64,000 nucleotides of DNA from NCBI RefSeq assembly GCF_014489115.1, contig NZ_JACTAH010000001.1, positions 2,046,001 through 2,110,000 on the forward strand, given 5' to 3'. The notes below the pieces were generated by a model, which worked only from the letters and a program-made list of their open reading frames with translations, ran no database searches and was not told the DNA's origin. The translations under genes and the position numbers were made by a program. This DNA comes from Thauera sedimentorum. GTDB taxonomy: Bacteria > Pseudomonadota > Gammaproteobacteria > Burkholderiales > Rhodocyclaceae. Shown piece by piece: positions 15,228-26,794 of the stretch (its first letter is position 1; the number at the start of each line of letters is the position of its first letter).

Positions 15228-16115
15228 TCAGGTGTGGCGCGGAACCGCACTCCAGTGCAGTTTCTCGCGCAGCATGGCGAAGTAGCTGTAGCCCTCGGGG
15301 TGCAGCAGGCGGACCTGCAGCGCGGAACGCGTGATGCGCATGCAGTCGCCGGCACGCGCATCGAAGCGCGCCTGGCCGTCGAAATGCACGCGCGCGTCGT
15401 GCGGCGGCAGGAGATTGATCTCGATACGGCAGGTGTCCGGCAGGGTCACCGGGCGGGCGGTGAGCGCATGCGGGCATAGCGGCACGATGGCGATGCCGCC
15501 GACGCTGGGATGCAGGATGGGGCCGTTGGACGACAGCGCGTAGGCGGTGGACCCGGTAGGGGTGCTGACGATCATGCCGTCCGAACGCTGGGTGTAGACG
15601 AACTCGCCGTCTATCGCCACGTCGAACTCGATCATGCGCCCGAGGTCGCCCTTGTTGATCACCACGTCGTTGAGCGCCAGGGTCTGGAACACGCGCTGGC
15701 CGCCACGCAGGATCTCGGCGTCGAGCATGAAGCGGGACTCGGCAGTGTAGCGCCCGTCGAGGATCTCGCCGATGCGCTCGGTCGCGTCCTCGCGCGCCAC
15801 GTCGGTGAGAAAGCCCAGCCGCCCCTGGTTGACGCCGACCAGCGGCACCTCGTGCTCGGCCAGCCGGCGCGCGGTGTTGAGCATGGTGCCATCGCCGCCG
15901 AGCACCACCGCAAGATCGGCGCGCGCGCCGATCTCGTCGTAGGTGGCCGGCGGAAACTCGCCGCCCCCCATGCCGATCGAACTCGCGGTGCCCTGCTCGA
16001 TCAACACCACAAGCCCGCGTTCGCGCAGGAACTCGGCCAGGCGCGACACGGATTCGGCCACGTCTGGGCTCTGGTACTTGCCGATCAGGGCAACGGTGCG
16101 AAAGCGCTGGCTCAT
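15228..16115 (-). CDS. nadK: NAD kinase
   Basis: Phosphorylates NAD to NADP. The 295-residue protein carries [11 protein letters not shown] (residues about 73-83) with the essential Asp, the NDVVINKG segment, and the NAD-binding block [21 protein letters not shown]. Cytoplasmic. It begins 81 nt from the divergent hrcA start and is followed by recN. Confidence 0.97.
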   Translation of the reverse strand: MSQRFRTVALIGKYQSPDVAESVSRLAEFLRERGLVVLIEQGTASSIGMGGGEFPPATYDEIGARADLAVVLGGDGTMLNTARRLAEHEVPLVGVNQGRLGFLTDVAREDATERIGEILDGRYTAESRFMLDAEILRGGQRVFQTLALNDVVINKGDLGRMIEFDVAIDGEFVYTQRSDGMIVSTPTGSTAYALSSNGPILHPSVGGIAIVPLCPHALTARPVTLPDTCRIEINLLPPHDARVHFDGQARFDARAGDCMRITRSALQVRLLHPEGYSYFAMLREKLHWSAVPRHT

Positions 16116-16196
16116 GGAACGCGATTAAACCACATCCGCCCGGCGCCCGGCAGCGCGCTGCACCGGGGCCCGATCCGCGCTATATTTGCCTCCGCC

Positions 16197-17225
16197 ATGA
16201 ACACGCTAGACGCCCGCTCGCAGATCCTCCTCAAGACGCTGATCGAACGCTACATCGCCGAAGGCCAGCCGGTCGGCTCGCGGGCGCTGTCGCGTTATTC
16301 AGGCCTCGAACTGTCGCCGGCCACGGTGCGCAACGTCATGAGCGACCTGGAGGAGATGGGCTTCATCGCCAGCCCGCATACCTCGGCCGGCCGCATCCCC
16401 ACCGCGCGCGGCTACCGCTTCTTCGTCGACTCGCTGCTCACCGTGCAGCCGCTGGACAAGTCGCGCATCAGCGCCTTGCGCGGCCAGTTGCAGCCCGACC
16501 AGCCACAGCGCCTGATCAGCTCGGCCTCACACCTGCTGTCCGAACTCACCCAGTTCGCCGGCGTGGTGGTCGCCCCGCGCCGCGAGGCGGTGCGCATCCG
16601 CCAGATCGAGTTCATCAGCCTGTCCGAAACCCGCATCCTGCTGATCATCGTCACCACCGCGGGCGACGTGCAGAACCGCATCCTGCTCACCCGCCGGCCC
16701 TACAGCAGCAACGAGCTGACCGGCGCTGCGAGCTATCTCAACGAGCACTTCGCCGGCCTCGCCTTCGAAGAAATCCGCAGCCGCGTGCAGGAAGAGCTCA
16801 AGCAACTGAGCAGCGACATGAGCGAGCTGATGGCCGCGGCGGTGGAAGCCGGCACCGAGGCCACCGCGGAGACCGCGGCCAGCTACGTGATCTCGGGCGA
16901 AACCAACCTGCTGGACGTGGAAGACCTGTCGTCCAACATGGTCCGCCTGCGCGAACTGTTCAAGATGTTCGAGAAGCGCACCGGCCTGCTGCAACTGCTC
17001 GACCTGTCCAACCGCGCCGAGGGCGTGCAGATCTTCATCGGCGGCGAATCCGGCCTGGCGCCGCTCGACGGCTGCAGCGTGATCACCGCCCCCTACGAGG
17101 TCGACGGTCAGGTGGTCGGCTCGGTCGGCGTCATCGGCCCCACGCGGATGGCCTACGACCGGGTGATCCCCATTGTCGACATCACCGCCCGCCTGCTCTC
17201 CAACGCACTGTCGACCCGCGACTGA
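16197..17225 (+). CDS. hrcA: Heat-inducible transcription repressor HrcA
   Basis: Winged-helix repressor that binds CIRCE elements upstream of chaperone genes. The 342 residues are family length, with the N-terminal DNA-binding segment [29 protein letters not shown] and the conserved [18 protein letters not shown]. The start ATG lies only about 10 nt after a TATATT box at 16181-16186, so the message may be nearly leaderless; no Shine-Dalgarno is visible. grpE-dnaK-dnaJ is 5 kb away. No CIRCE repeat was found in the window, so its targets (often groESL) are probably elsewhere. Confidence 0.95.
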   Translation: MNTLDARSQILLKTLIERYIAEGQPVGSRALSRYSGLELSPATVRNVMSDLEEMGFIASPHTSAGRIPTARGYRFFVDSLLTVQPLDKSRISALRGQLQPDQPQRLISSASHLLSELTQFAGVVVAPRREAVRIRQIEFISLSETRILLIIVTTAGDVQNRILLTRRPYSSNELTGAASYLNEHFAGLAFEEIRSRVQEELKQLSSDMSELMAAAVEAGTEATAETAASYVISGETNLLDVEDLSSNMVRLRELFKMFEKRTGLLQLLDLSNRAEGVQIFIGGESGLAPLDGCSVITAPYEVDGQVVGSVGVIGPTRMAYDRVIPIVDITARLLSNALSTRD

Positions 17226-17245
17226 CCCATTCCACAAGGACTCCC

Positions 17246-18343
17246 ATGGCCCGCTACCGGCCCGAACCGCCCTACACCCACGGCACGCCCGCACGCACCG
17301 CGGTACTGCTGGTCAATCTCGGCACCCCCACCGCGCCCACTGCGGCGGCGCTGCGCCCCTATCTGAAGCAGTTCCTCTCCGATCCGCGGGTGGTGGAGAT
17401 CCCGCGCGCGCTGTGGTGGCCCATCCTCAACGGCATCATCCTCAACACCCGGCCGAAGAAGTCCGCCGAGAAATACGCCAGCGTGTGGCTGCCGGAGGGT
17501 TCGCCGCTGAAGGTGCACACCGAGAAGCAGGCCAAGCTGCTGGCCGGCTACCTCGGCCAGTCCGGCGCACACGGCGTCCGGGTGGACTGGGCGATGCGCT
17601 ACGGCAGCCCGTCGATTCCCGAGGCCCTGGAGCGCCTGCGCGCCGCCAACTGCACCCGCATCCTGGTGGTGCCGATGTACCCGCAGTACGCGGCCAGCAC
17701 CACCGCCAGCGTGATGGACGAGGTCGCGCGCTGCCTGCTCGGCTGGCGCAACCTGCCCGAGATCCGCTACGTGCGCAGCTTCCATGACGACCCGGGCTAC
17801 ATTGGGGCGCTGGCCCAGAGCGTGCGCGACCACTGGGTCCGGTCCGGCGAGGGCGACAAGCTGGTGATGAGCTTCCACGGCGTGCCGCGCCGCTCGCTCG
17901 ACCTGGGCGACCCCTACCATTGCGAGTGCCACAAGACCGCCCGCCTGGTCGGCGAGGCGCTCGGGCTGCCGGCCGAGCGCGTACTGGTCACCTTCCAGTC
18001 GCGCTTCGGCAAGGCCGAATGGCTCAAGCCCTACACCCAGCCCACGCTCGAGGCCATGGCGGCCGGGGGCACGCAGCGGGTGGACGTCATGTGCCCCGGT
18101 TTCGTCGCCGACTGCCTGGAAACCCTGGAAGAGATCGCCATGGAATGCCGCACCGCCTTCATCGGCGCCGGCGGCCAGCAGTTCGAGTACATCCCCTGCC
18201 TCAACGAGAACGACGCCTGGATCGATGCGCTGTGCCGCATCACCCGCGCGCACCTGGGCAACTGGCTGGAACTGCCGGAGCCCGATCCACAGGCGCTGGA
18301 GCGCAGCCGGCAGCGCGCCAGGGAACTCGGGGCGCAGCGTTGA
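17246..18343 (+). CDS. hemH: Ferrochelatase
   Basis: Inserts Fe2+ into protoporphyrin IX, the last step of heme synthesis, at the membrane surface. The 365 residues start [32 protein letters not shown]; the active-site His is in [19 protein letters not shown] and a Glu lies in the [15 protein letters not shown] block. The RBS AAGGA sits before the ATG. It follows hrcA by 20 nt, and its stop overlaps the next start by one base (TGATG). Confidence 0.97.
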   Translation: MARYRPEPPYTHGTPARTAVLLVNLGTPTAPTAAALRPYLKQFLSDPRVVEIPRALWWPILNGIILNTRPKKSAEKYASVWLPEGSPLKVHTEKQAKLLAGYLGQSGAHGVRVDWAMRYGSPSIPEALERLRAANCTRILVVPMYPQYAASTTASVMDEVARCLLGWRNLPEIRYVRSFHDDPGYIGALAQSVRDHWVRSGEGDKLVMSFHGVPRRSLDLGDPYHCECHKTARLVGEALGLPAERVLVTFQSRFGKAEWLKPYTQPTLEAMAAGGTQRVDVMCPGFVADCLETLEEIAMECRTAFIGAGGQQFEYIPCLNENDAWIDALCRITRAHLGNWLELPEPDPQALERSRQRARELGAQR

Positions 18344-18735
18344 TGGGCCCGCGGCTGCGCCTGCTGCTGCAGATCGCCCTCAACGCGGTGGCGCTGATGC
18401 TGCTGCCGGAACTGATCGACGGCCTGCGGGTGGAGAGCTGGACCGCGGCGCTGCTCACCGCGCTGCTGCTCGGGCTGATCAACGCGCTGGTGCGCCCCAT
18501 CCTGATCCTCATCACCCTGCCGATCACCGTGCTCACCCTGGGCCTGTTCACCCTGGTGATCAACGCCTTCCTGTTCTGGGGCGTGGCTGCGCTGGTGAGC
18601 GGCGTGCACGTGGCCGACTTCTGGACCGCCTTCTGGAGCGCCCTGCTCTACAGCCTGCTGACCTGGCTGGTCGGCCTCGCGCTGGGAGATCCGCGCGACC
18701 GCCGGGTGCGCATCGTCGTCGGCCGGCGCGACTGA
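18343..18735 (+). CDS. Small four-span membrane protein (phage holin 4_2 / DUF360-like family)
   Basis: A 130-residue, very hydrophobic protein with four spans (about 6-20, 31-50, 55-80 and 92-112). Features such as LINALVRPILILITLPITVLTLG and LVINAFLFWGVAALV match the family named phage holin 4_2 (YvlD-like). That name is historical; nothing here suggests a phage. Function unknown. Translationally coupled to hemH by TGATG and last in the hrcA-hemH operon. Confidence 0.85.
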   Translation: MGPRLRLLLQIALNAVALMLLPELIDGLRVESWTAALLTALLLGLINALVRPILILITLPITVLTLGLFTLVINAFLFWGVAALVSGVHVADFWTAFWSALLYSLLTWLVGLALGDPRDRRVRIVVGRRD

Positions 18736-18744
18736 AGCGATGAC

Positions 18745-18769
18745 GCAGGACGGCACCGAGCCGTCCTGC
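18745..18769 (+). terminator. Hairpin after the hrcA-hemH operon
   Basis: A perfect 10-bp stem, GCAGGACGGC and GCCGTCCTGC with loop ACCGA, 9 nt after the operon's last stop codon. No U-tract follows, so it may act with Rho or as a 3' end protector. Confidence 0.5.
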
Positions 18770-18839
18770 AATCGGGCACTCAAGATTTCCGCCCACCGGC
18801 CGTTAATACCTCCGGGCAGGTTCAACCTCGGAGACGGCC

Positions 18840-19925
18840 ATGAAGATCGCGGCGGCCAGCGTACAGATGCAGGCGGAACACCTTTCGACGACTCGCTTCG
18901 AGTCTTCGGAACGCCTCACCGCATGGGTCGGCGAACGGCGCCCCGGCGCGCGTCCCGAACCCGCCGCCAACGCAGCCCGCGTCGTCGCGCAGGCGGTGGC
19001 GCCACAGGTCAGGCTCTCGGCCGAAGCCCTCGCCGCTCAGGCGGCAGACGCCGCCGAGGCGGCCGACGAGGCCGGCCAGGGCGACCCGCGCCTGCAATTG
19101 CTGGCGCGCATGATCGAGTTCTTCACCGGCCGTCCGATGCGCCTGTTCGACATGGCCGAATTCGCCCGCGGCCGCGCCCGCGCCGAGGCGGACGCCGCAG
19201 CATCGACCAGCCAGGTCCAGGGCGCGCAGGCCAGCGGCAACGGTCCGGCGCGTGCCGGCTTTGGCATCGAGTACGACTACAGCGAGACCTACGCCGAACA
19301 CGAGCAGCTGAGCTTCCAGGCCAGCGGCACGGTGCGGACCGCCGACGGCCGCGAGATCGCCTTCGAGCTGTCCCTCGAGATGGAACGCAGCTACGTGGAA
19401 ACCCACAGCGTCAGCGTGCGCGCGGGTGATGCCCGTCTCAAGGACCCGCTGGTGTTCGATTTCGGCGGTCCGGCCGGCGCGCTCTCGGACCTGCGCTTCA
19501 GCTTCGACCTGGACGCCGACGGCCAGGCCGACGAAGTGCCCCTGCTGGCCGGCGGCCGCGGCTTCCTTGCCTTCGATCGCAACGACAACGGACGGATCGA
19601 CGACGGCAGCGAACTCTTCGGCCCGCTGTCGGGCGACGGCTTCGCCGAGCTCGCGGCGCTGGACGACGACGGCAATGGCTGGATCGACGAGAGCGACGCG
19701 GCCTTCGGTCAACTGCGCGTCTGGCAGCCTGCCGCCGAGGGCGACGGCAACGTGCAGACCCTGGCCGCAGCCGGCGTGGGCGCGCTCTACCTGGGACGTG
19801 TGGCCACGCCGTTCGACCTGCGCGGCGCCGCCAACGACACGCTGGGCATGATGCGCAGCTCCGGCGTCTATCTGCGCGAAGACGGCAGCGCCGGTACGCT
19901 CAGCCAGATCGACCTGAGCGTCTGA
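18840..19925 (+). CDS. Hypothetical protein with calcium-loop (EF-hand-like) repeats
   Basis: A 361-residue acidic protein. I recognise no enzyme family. Residues 1-80 are Ala-rich and probably helical; 141-200 look like beta strands; three Asp-rich loops follow, DLDADGQAD (223-231), DRNDNGRID (246-254) and DDDGNGWID (275-283), matching the DxDxDG pattern of Ca2+-binding and dockerin/VCBS-like loops. There is no signal peptide or membrane span, although such loops are usually extracytoplasmic; a type I secretion substrate is conceivable, but there are no transporter genes nearby. The start ATG has CGGAGA 6 nt upstream. It stands alone between the hemH operon and the convergent kinase gene. 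Confidence 0.75.
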   Translation: MKIAAASVQMQAEHLSTTRFESSERLTAWVGERRPGARPEPAANAARVVAQAVAPQVRLSAEALAAQAADAAEAADEAGQGDPRLQLLARMIEFFTGRPMRLFDMAEFARGRARAEADAAASTSQVQGAQASGNGPARAGFGIEYDYSETYAEHEQLSFQASGTVRTADGREIAFELSLEMERSYVETHSVSVRAGDARLKDPLVFDFGGPAGALSDLRFSFDLDADGQADEVPLLAGGRGFLAFDRNDNGRIDDGSELFGPLSGDGFAELAALDDDGNGWIDESDAAFGQLRVWQPAAEGDGNVQTLAAAGVGALYLGRVATPFDLRGAANDTLGMMRSSGVYLREDGSAGTLSQIDLSV

Positions 19926-19977
19926 ACGCCGCGCAAGGCCTCCATCGGCCCGCGCAGCAGATCCATTCTGCACGTTC

Positions 19978-21342
19978 TCAGTCTTCGACCAGTTGCAGGT
20001 CCAGGCCGCCGGTGGCGGTGTAGTTGCCGCGCGTCGCCTTTTCTGCCGTCTCTCCCACCCGCTTGGACAGGCCGGTCAGGCGGTCGATGACCACCGTGGA
20101 CAACTGCGCGCGGAACTTCTCGCGCACCTCGTCGGTTGCCAGGGCAAGGGCCGCGGGGTTGATCTCCAGGTAGGTGCACGGCCTGGTGCTCACCACGCTC
20201 AGGCGCTGGCGGTGGTCGCGCTGGTCCAGCCACGCGGTTTCACCGAACACTTCGCCGGGCTCCAGGGTCATGAGCTTGCGGTCACTCACCGATAGCTCGA
20301 TCTCGCCCTCGAGCAGCAGCCCGAAGCGCTGGTCCGCGTCTCCTTCGCGCATCAGGGTGGTGAACTCGTCCACCTTGCGCCAGGCACTGATGCGCAGCAC
20401 CTCCCACACCTCGATATCGTCGAACTCGGTGAAGAATCCCAGCTTGCGCAGCACCGAAAAACGGCTGGTGTCCGGCGGCACGTAGCTGTCGTCGATGATC
20501 TTGTAGCGCACCGCGGAGAGATCCTTGGCGAACTCGGCACCGTTCTTGTAGCGCGAGTACAGGTCCTTCTCCAGGGCCTTGCGGATCACCGCGTCCATCT
20601 GCTCGGGGACGTCCGGGTTGAGTTGCGAGACCGAGGGCGGGTCGGCATTGATGATCTTGTAGATCAGTTGCGCCGGATTGCCCGCGCGGAAGGGCAGCCG
20701 CCCGGTCAGCATGTGGAACAGCACCACGCCGAGCGAGTACAGGTCGGTCTTCTGGTTGAGCGGGTAGTTCTTGATCTGCTCGGGACTCATGTAGGCCGGC
20801 GAACCGACGCCCATGATGAAGGTGGAGTCCGACTCGATCTTCTTGTCGACATTCAGCGCCAGGCCGAAGTCGGTGATCTTCACGTTGTCCTTGTCGTCGA
20901 CCAGGATGTTGGCCGGCTTGATGTCGCGATGCACGATGCCGTGGCGGTAGGCGTAGTCGAGCGCCATGCAGCACTTGAAGACGATGCCGATCACCCTGTG
21001 CACCGGCAGCAGGCGCTCGAAGGAGCAGTAGCGCTCCAGCGACTCGCCCGGAAAGTACTCCATGACCACGTAGGCCTGGTCCGGCTGGATCACGGCGTCG
21101 AAGATGCGGATGATGTTCGGGTGATCGAGACGGGTCGCCACCGCCTTCTCGGCCTTCAGCAGCTTGATCAGGCGGCGGTTCCACTTGGCCTCGTCCTTCG
21201 CGCGGTCGGCAAAGCGCACGTGCTTGACCGCCACCGGCTCGGGATAGTGCGGGTTCTCCGCCAGATAGACGACGGCGGTCGCGCCGCGGCCGATCTCGCG
21301 GACGATGCGGTACTTGCCTATCTGCTGCGGAATGTCGCCCAT
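19978..21342 (-). CDS. Ser/Thr protein kinase with C-terminal cyclic-nucleotide-binding-like domain
   Basis: A 454-residue cytoplasmic Hanks-type kinase. The Gly-rich loop EIGRGATAVVY is at 16-26, then catalytic K40, HRDIKPAN with D140, DFG with D158 and the SPAYMSPEQ activation segment. After a linker (285-315), residues about 315-425 resemble a CAP/cNMP-binding fold with the phosphate-binding-cassette-like FGETAW and a downstream Arg (378 or 380). This layout recalls cGMP-dependent kinases with the order reversed. No membrane segment or PASTA repeats. An open frame begins at a TTG at 21408; the ATG at 21342 gives the natural N-terminus. It is divergent from grpE. Substrates and ligand are unknown. 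Confidence 0.88.
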   Translation of the reverse strand: MGDIPQQIGKYRIVREIGRGATAVVYLAENPHYPEPVAVKHVRFADRAKDEAKWNRRLIKLLKAEKAVATRLDHPNIIRIFDAVIQPDQAYVVMEYFPGESLERYCSFERLLPVHRVIGIVFKCCMALDYAYRHGIVHRDIKPANILVDDKDNVKITDFGLALNVDKKIESDSTFIMGVGSPAYMSPEQIKNYPLNQKTDLYSLGVVLFHMLTGRLPFRAGNPAQLIYKIINADPPSVSQLNPDVPEQMDAVIRKALEKDLYSRYKNGAEFAKDLSAVRYKIIDDSYVPPDTSRFSVLRKLGFFTEFDDIEVWEVLRISAWRKVDEFTTLMREGDADQRFGLLLEGEIELSVSDRKLMTLEPGEVFGETAWLDQRDHRQRLSVVSTRPCTYLEINPAALALATDEVREKFRAQLSTVVIDRLTGLSKRVGETAEKATRGNYTATGGLDLQLVED

Positions 21343-21442
21343 GTCTGCGCGCGAACCCGTCCAAGGTCGAAGAAGTGATTCTGGCACGGAGCCCCTTGCC
21401 AGCGCCAAGGGTTAAGCATAACGAAAAATTATCCTCCACCCT

Positions 21443-21470
21443 CTTGAAATGCCGCGACGCGCCCCAAGCT
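21443..21470 (+). promoter_or_regulatory. Sigma-32 (heat-shock) promoter of grpE
   Basis: CTTGAA, 13-nt spacer, CCCCAAGCT, close to the E. coli sigma-32 consensus (CTTGAA, 13-17 nt, CCCCATNT). It lies 35 nt upstream of the grpE ATG. Confidence 0.75.
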
Positions 21471-21504
21471 AGCCGCCTATTGCCAGCAACCGGAGTCCGC
21501 AACA

Positions 21505-22086
21505 ATGCAGGAGCAGAACAAGGCGCCGCACGGCACCGAGGCCATCGAGAACCATACCGGCGAGACCGGCGCCCACGGCGTCGACACCCGCGCGGAAGCG
21601 CCCGAGAGCCATGTCGACACCACGCCCAGCCTGGAGGAAAGCCTGCGCCAGGCCGAGCTGAAGGCCTCCGAGCATCACGACGCCTGGCTGCGCGCCAAGG
21701 CCGAGACCGAGAACGTGCGCAGGCGTGCACAGGAAGACATCGCCAAGGCCTCCAAGTTTGCCGCCGAGAAGTTCGCCTCCGCCATGCTGCCGGTGAAGGA
21801 CAGCCTGGAGGCCGCGCTGGCCACCGATAACCAGACGCTGGAGAAACTGCGCGAAGGCGTCGAGCTCACGCTCAAGCAGCTCGTCTCGGCCTTCGAGGGC
21901 GCCAGCCTGGCCGAGGAGAATCCGCTGGGCCAGAAGTTCGACCCCAACAAGCACCAGGCCATCGGCACCCTGGAGTCGGACGCCGAGCCGAACACCGTGA
22001 TCAACGTGTTGCAGAAGGGCTACCTGTTGCACGAGCGCGTGGTCCGTCCCGCGCTGGTGATGGTCTCCAAGGCCAAGGACCAGTAA
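21505..22086 (+). CDS. grpE: Nucleotide exchange factor GrpE
   Basis: Releases ADP from DnaK. The 193 residues comprise a disordered acidic N-terminus (1-45), a long coiled coil (46-125) including [22 protein letters not shown], and the C-terminal beta-wing with [15 protein letters not shown] and [18 protein letters not shown]. It is the first gene of the grpE-dnaK-dnaJ cluster behind a sigma-32-type promoter, and divergent from the Ser/Thr kinase. Confidence 0.97.
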   Translation: MQEQNKAPHGTEAIENHTGETGAHGVDTRAEAPESHVDTTPSLEESLRQAELKASEHHDAWLRAKAETENVRRRAQEDIAKASKFAAEKFASAMLPVKDSLEAALATDNQTLEKLREGVELTLKQLVSAFEGASLAEENPLGQKFDPNKHQAIGTLESDAEPNTVINVLQKGYLLHERVVRPALVMVSKAKDQ

Positions 22087-22104
22087 TCGCCAGGCGGTTG
22101 CAGG

Positions 22105-22133
22105 CTTGAAAGCCGGCGCAGCCGCCCCATATT
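22105..22133 (+). promoter_or_regulatory. Second sigma-32 promoter, upstream of dnaK
   Basis: CTTGAA, 14-nt spacer, CCCCATATT, an excellent sigma-32 match in the 107-nt gap between grpE and dnaK. It would let dnaK-dnaJ be induced separately from grpE. Confidence 0.72.
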
Positions 22134-22193
22134 CGGAACAAGCCGGCCGGCACAGCGGCCATCGAACATTCGGGAACTGAAAGGAAATCAGAC

Positions 22194-24128
<1,935 letters not shown>

Positions 24129-24152
24129 GCGCCCGCCGGGCGGCAACCCAAC

Positions 24153-24198
24153 GGCCGAACCCTTGCCGGAGCGCGCCTCCGGTGCGGGTTCGGCCTTT
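24153..24198 (+). terminator. Terminator-like hairpin between dnaK and dnaJ
   Basis: A 10-bp outer stem (GGCCGAACCC with GGGTTCGGCC) contains an inner CCGGAG/CTCCGG stem and is followed by TTT. It lies 24 nt after the dnaK stop and should partly terminate transcription, lowering dnaJ relative to dnaK. Confidence 0.6.
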
Positions 24199-24226
24199 GC
24201 ATGAATCAGTGCCTGAGCGAGGAACC

Positions 24227-25354
<1,128 letters not shown>

Positions 25355-25384
25355 CGCATCCCCGGGACCGCCCCGGGACCCCAC

Positions 25385-25422
25385 ATGGGCCGGCCGCTTC
25401 CGCAAGGAGGTCGCCGGCCCAT
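25385..25422 (+). terminator. Hairpin after dnaJ
   Basis: A perfect 10-bp stem, ATGGGCCGGC with GCCGGCCCAT and an 18-nt loop, 30 nt after the dnaJ stop. It is followed by TCTCATGG, so the U-tract is weak. Probably the end of the grpE-dnaK-dnaJ transcript. The rest of the 258-nt gap to the next gene holds a TATACT box at 25467-25472 without a good -35. Confidence 0.5.
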
Positions 25423-25612
25423 TCTCATGGCATCGCCGGCGGCGCCCGGCAAGCTCCGTTCTTGGTTATACTCGCCGCGAAGGTGGAGACAGACAGACGG
25501 CGAACCACGCCGCACGCCCGGCCAGGCGCCGGAACATTCGCTCCTGCCGGACGCGCACGTCGCCCCGGGGGTGCAACTCCGCCCCTCGCCGAACATGAGA
25601 TACGGAGCACGC

Positions 25613-26746
25613 ATGACCTTCCTGCGCACCCTCGCCCTTGCCGCCCTGCTGCCCTTCGCCGCCTCACACGCACCGGCCCAAGCCCAACAGGGCGTCACCT
25701 CCGACACCGTCCTGCTGGGCCACTCCGGCGCCCTGAGCGGTCCGCTGGCAGAACTGAACCGGGAGTATCTCTCGGGCGCAACGCTCTACTTCGACGACCT
25801 CAACAGCCGCGGAGGCGTCCAGGGACGGCGGATCGCGCTGCTCACCATCGACGATGAATACAAGCCCGAGAAGGCTGCCGAGAACGTGCGCAAGCTGATC
25901 GAGGACGAAGGCGTCTTCGCCCTGTTCGCCTGCTTCGGCACCGGCCCCAGCGTGCAAACGATTCCGATCGCCACCCGCGCCCGGGTGCCGTTCTTCGCCC
26001 CCTACACCGGCGCGGACGTACTGCGCGAGCCGCTCAACCCCTATGTCTTCCACCTTCGCGCGTCCTACGGGCAGGAGATCGAGGCCATGGTGAACCACCT
26101 GGTCTCGGTCGGCGTGCAGTCGATCGGCGTCGTTCATCACGCCGATCCGTTCGGCCAGGCCGGCCTGGACGCAGCGGAGAAGACGCTCGCCCGGCACAAC
26201 CTGCGCCCCGCCGTGATCGCGCCAATCGCCTCGAGCGGTGCCGACGCGGCGGAATCCGCCCGGCGCGTGGTGGCCGCCAATCCGGCAGCGCTGATCATGG
26301 TGACGGCCGGCAACAGCTCGGCCGCCTTCATGCGCGCCCTGCTGGCCACCGACGCCCGCCCCATGCTCTACGGCCTGTCGGTGATCAGCAGCCGGCAGCT
26401 GATCCGCGAACTCGGGAGGGACGCCCACGGTCTGGTAATCGCCCAGGTCGTGCCCTCGCCCTTCCGGCTCGACCACGCGGTGGTGCGCGACTATCGCCGC
26501 CTCGCCGAACAGGCCGGCCAGCCCTACTCCTACACTGCGCTGGAAGGCTACCTCGCCGCCAAGACCTTCACCGAGGCCTTGCGCCGCGCAGGGCGCGACC
26601 TCAATCGCGAGAAGCTGGTCGAGGCCCTGCAGGGCATGGGCAACTGGGACGCCGGCGGGCTGCGCCTGCAGTACTCGTCGCGACGCCACGTGGCCCTGGA
26701 CTACGTCGACCTCAGCATCATCAGCCGCGGCAACTTCACCCGCTGA
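25613..26746 (+). CDS. ABC transporter substrate-binding protein (branched-chain amino acid / Peripla_BP_6 type)
   Basis: A 377-residue exported protein. Signal peptide MTFLRTLALAALLPFAASH... ends APAQA-QQ. The mature part starts GVTSDTVLLGHSGALSGPLAELN, the usual opening of LivJ-like receptors, and includes the conserved YKPEKAAENVRKLIEDEGVFALF and a second lobe with YTALEGYLAAKTFTEALRRAG. The ATG at 25613 follows CGGAG; an ATG at 25595 is possible but would lengthen the signal. No permease or ATPase genes are adjacent, so it is either an orphan receptor, a sensor partner or served by a distant transporter. Ligand unknown. Confidence 0.88.
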   Translation: MTFLRTLALAALLPFAASHAPAQAQQGVTSDTVLLGHSGALSGPLAELNREYLSGATLYFDDLNSRGGVQGRRIALLTIDDEYKPEKAAENVRKLIEDEGVFALFACFGTGPSVQTIPIATRARVPFFAPYTGADVLREPLNPYVFHLRASYGQEIEAMVNHLVSVGVQSIGVVHHADPFGQAGLDAAEKTLARHNLRPAVIAPIASSGADAAESARRVVAANPAALIMVTAGNSSAAFMRALLATDARPMLYGLSVISSRQLIRELGRDAHGLVIAQVVPSPFRLDHAVVRDYRRLAEQAGQPYSYTALEGYLAAKTFTEALRRAGRDLNREKLVEALQGMGNWDAGGLRLQYSSRRHVALDYVDLSIISRGNFTR

Positions 26747-26759
26747 TTCAGCGCAGGCT

Positions 26760-26784
26760 GCTGCGGCGGGCCTTCCGCCGCAGC
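26760..26784. terminator. Hairpin between convergent genes
   Basis: A perfect 10-bp stem (GCTGCGGCGG with CCGCCGCAGC, loop GCCTT) in the 48-nt gap between the binding-protein and cysS stop codons. No U-tract on either side. Probably a shared bidirectional 3' end. Confidence 0.5.
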
Positions 26785-26794
26785 GCGCCGCAAT

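Noticed and set aside
15214..15477. An 88-residue N-terminal extension of RecN from an in-frame upstream start
   Set aside because: It would be read through nadK coding sequence, and the family N-terminus starts exactly at 15213.
16116..16197. CIRCE element upstream of hrcA
   Set aside because: No TTAGCACTC-N9-GAGTGCTAA repeat, even allowing a few mismatches.
18343..18735. Possible phage holin indicating a prophage
   Set aside because: The family name is historical; no lysin, portal or integrase genes are near and the gene is coupled to hemH.
25355..25612. Riboswitch or small RNA gene between dnaJ and the binding protein
   Set aside because: Only one hairpin and an isolated TATACT box; no recognisable aptamer or independent promoter-terminator pair.
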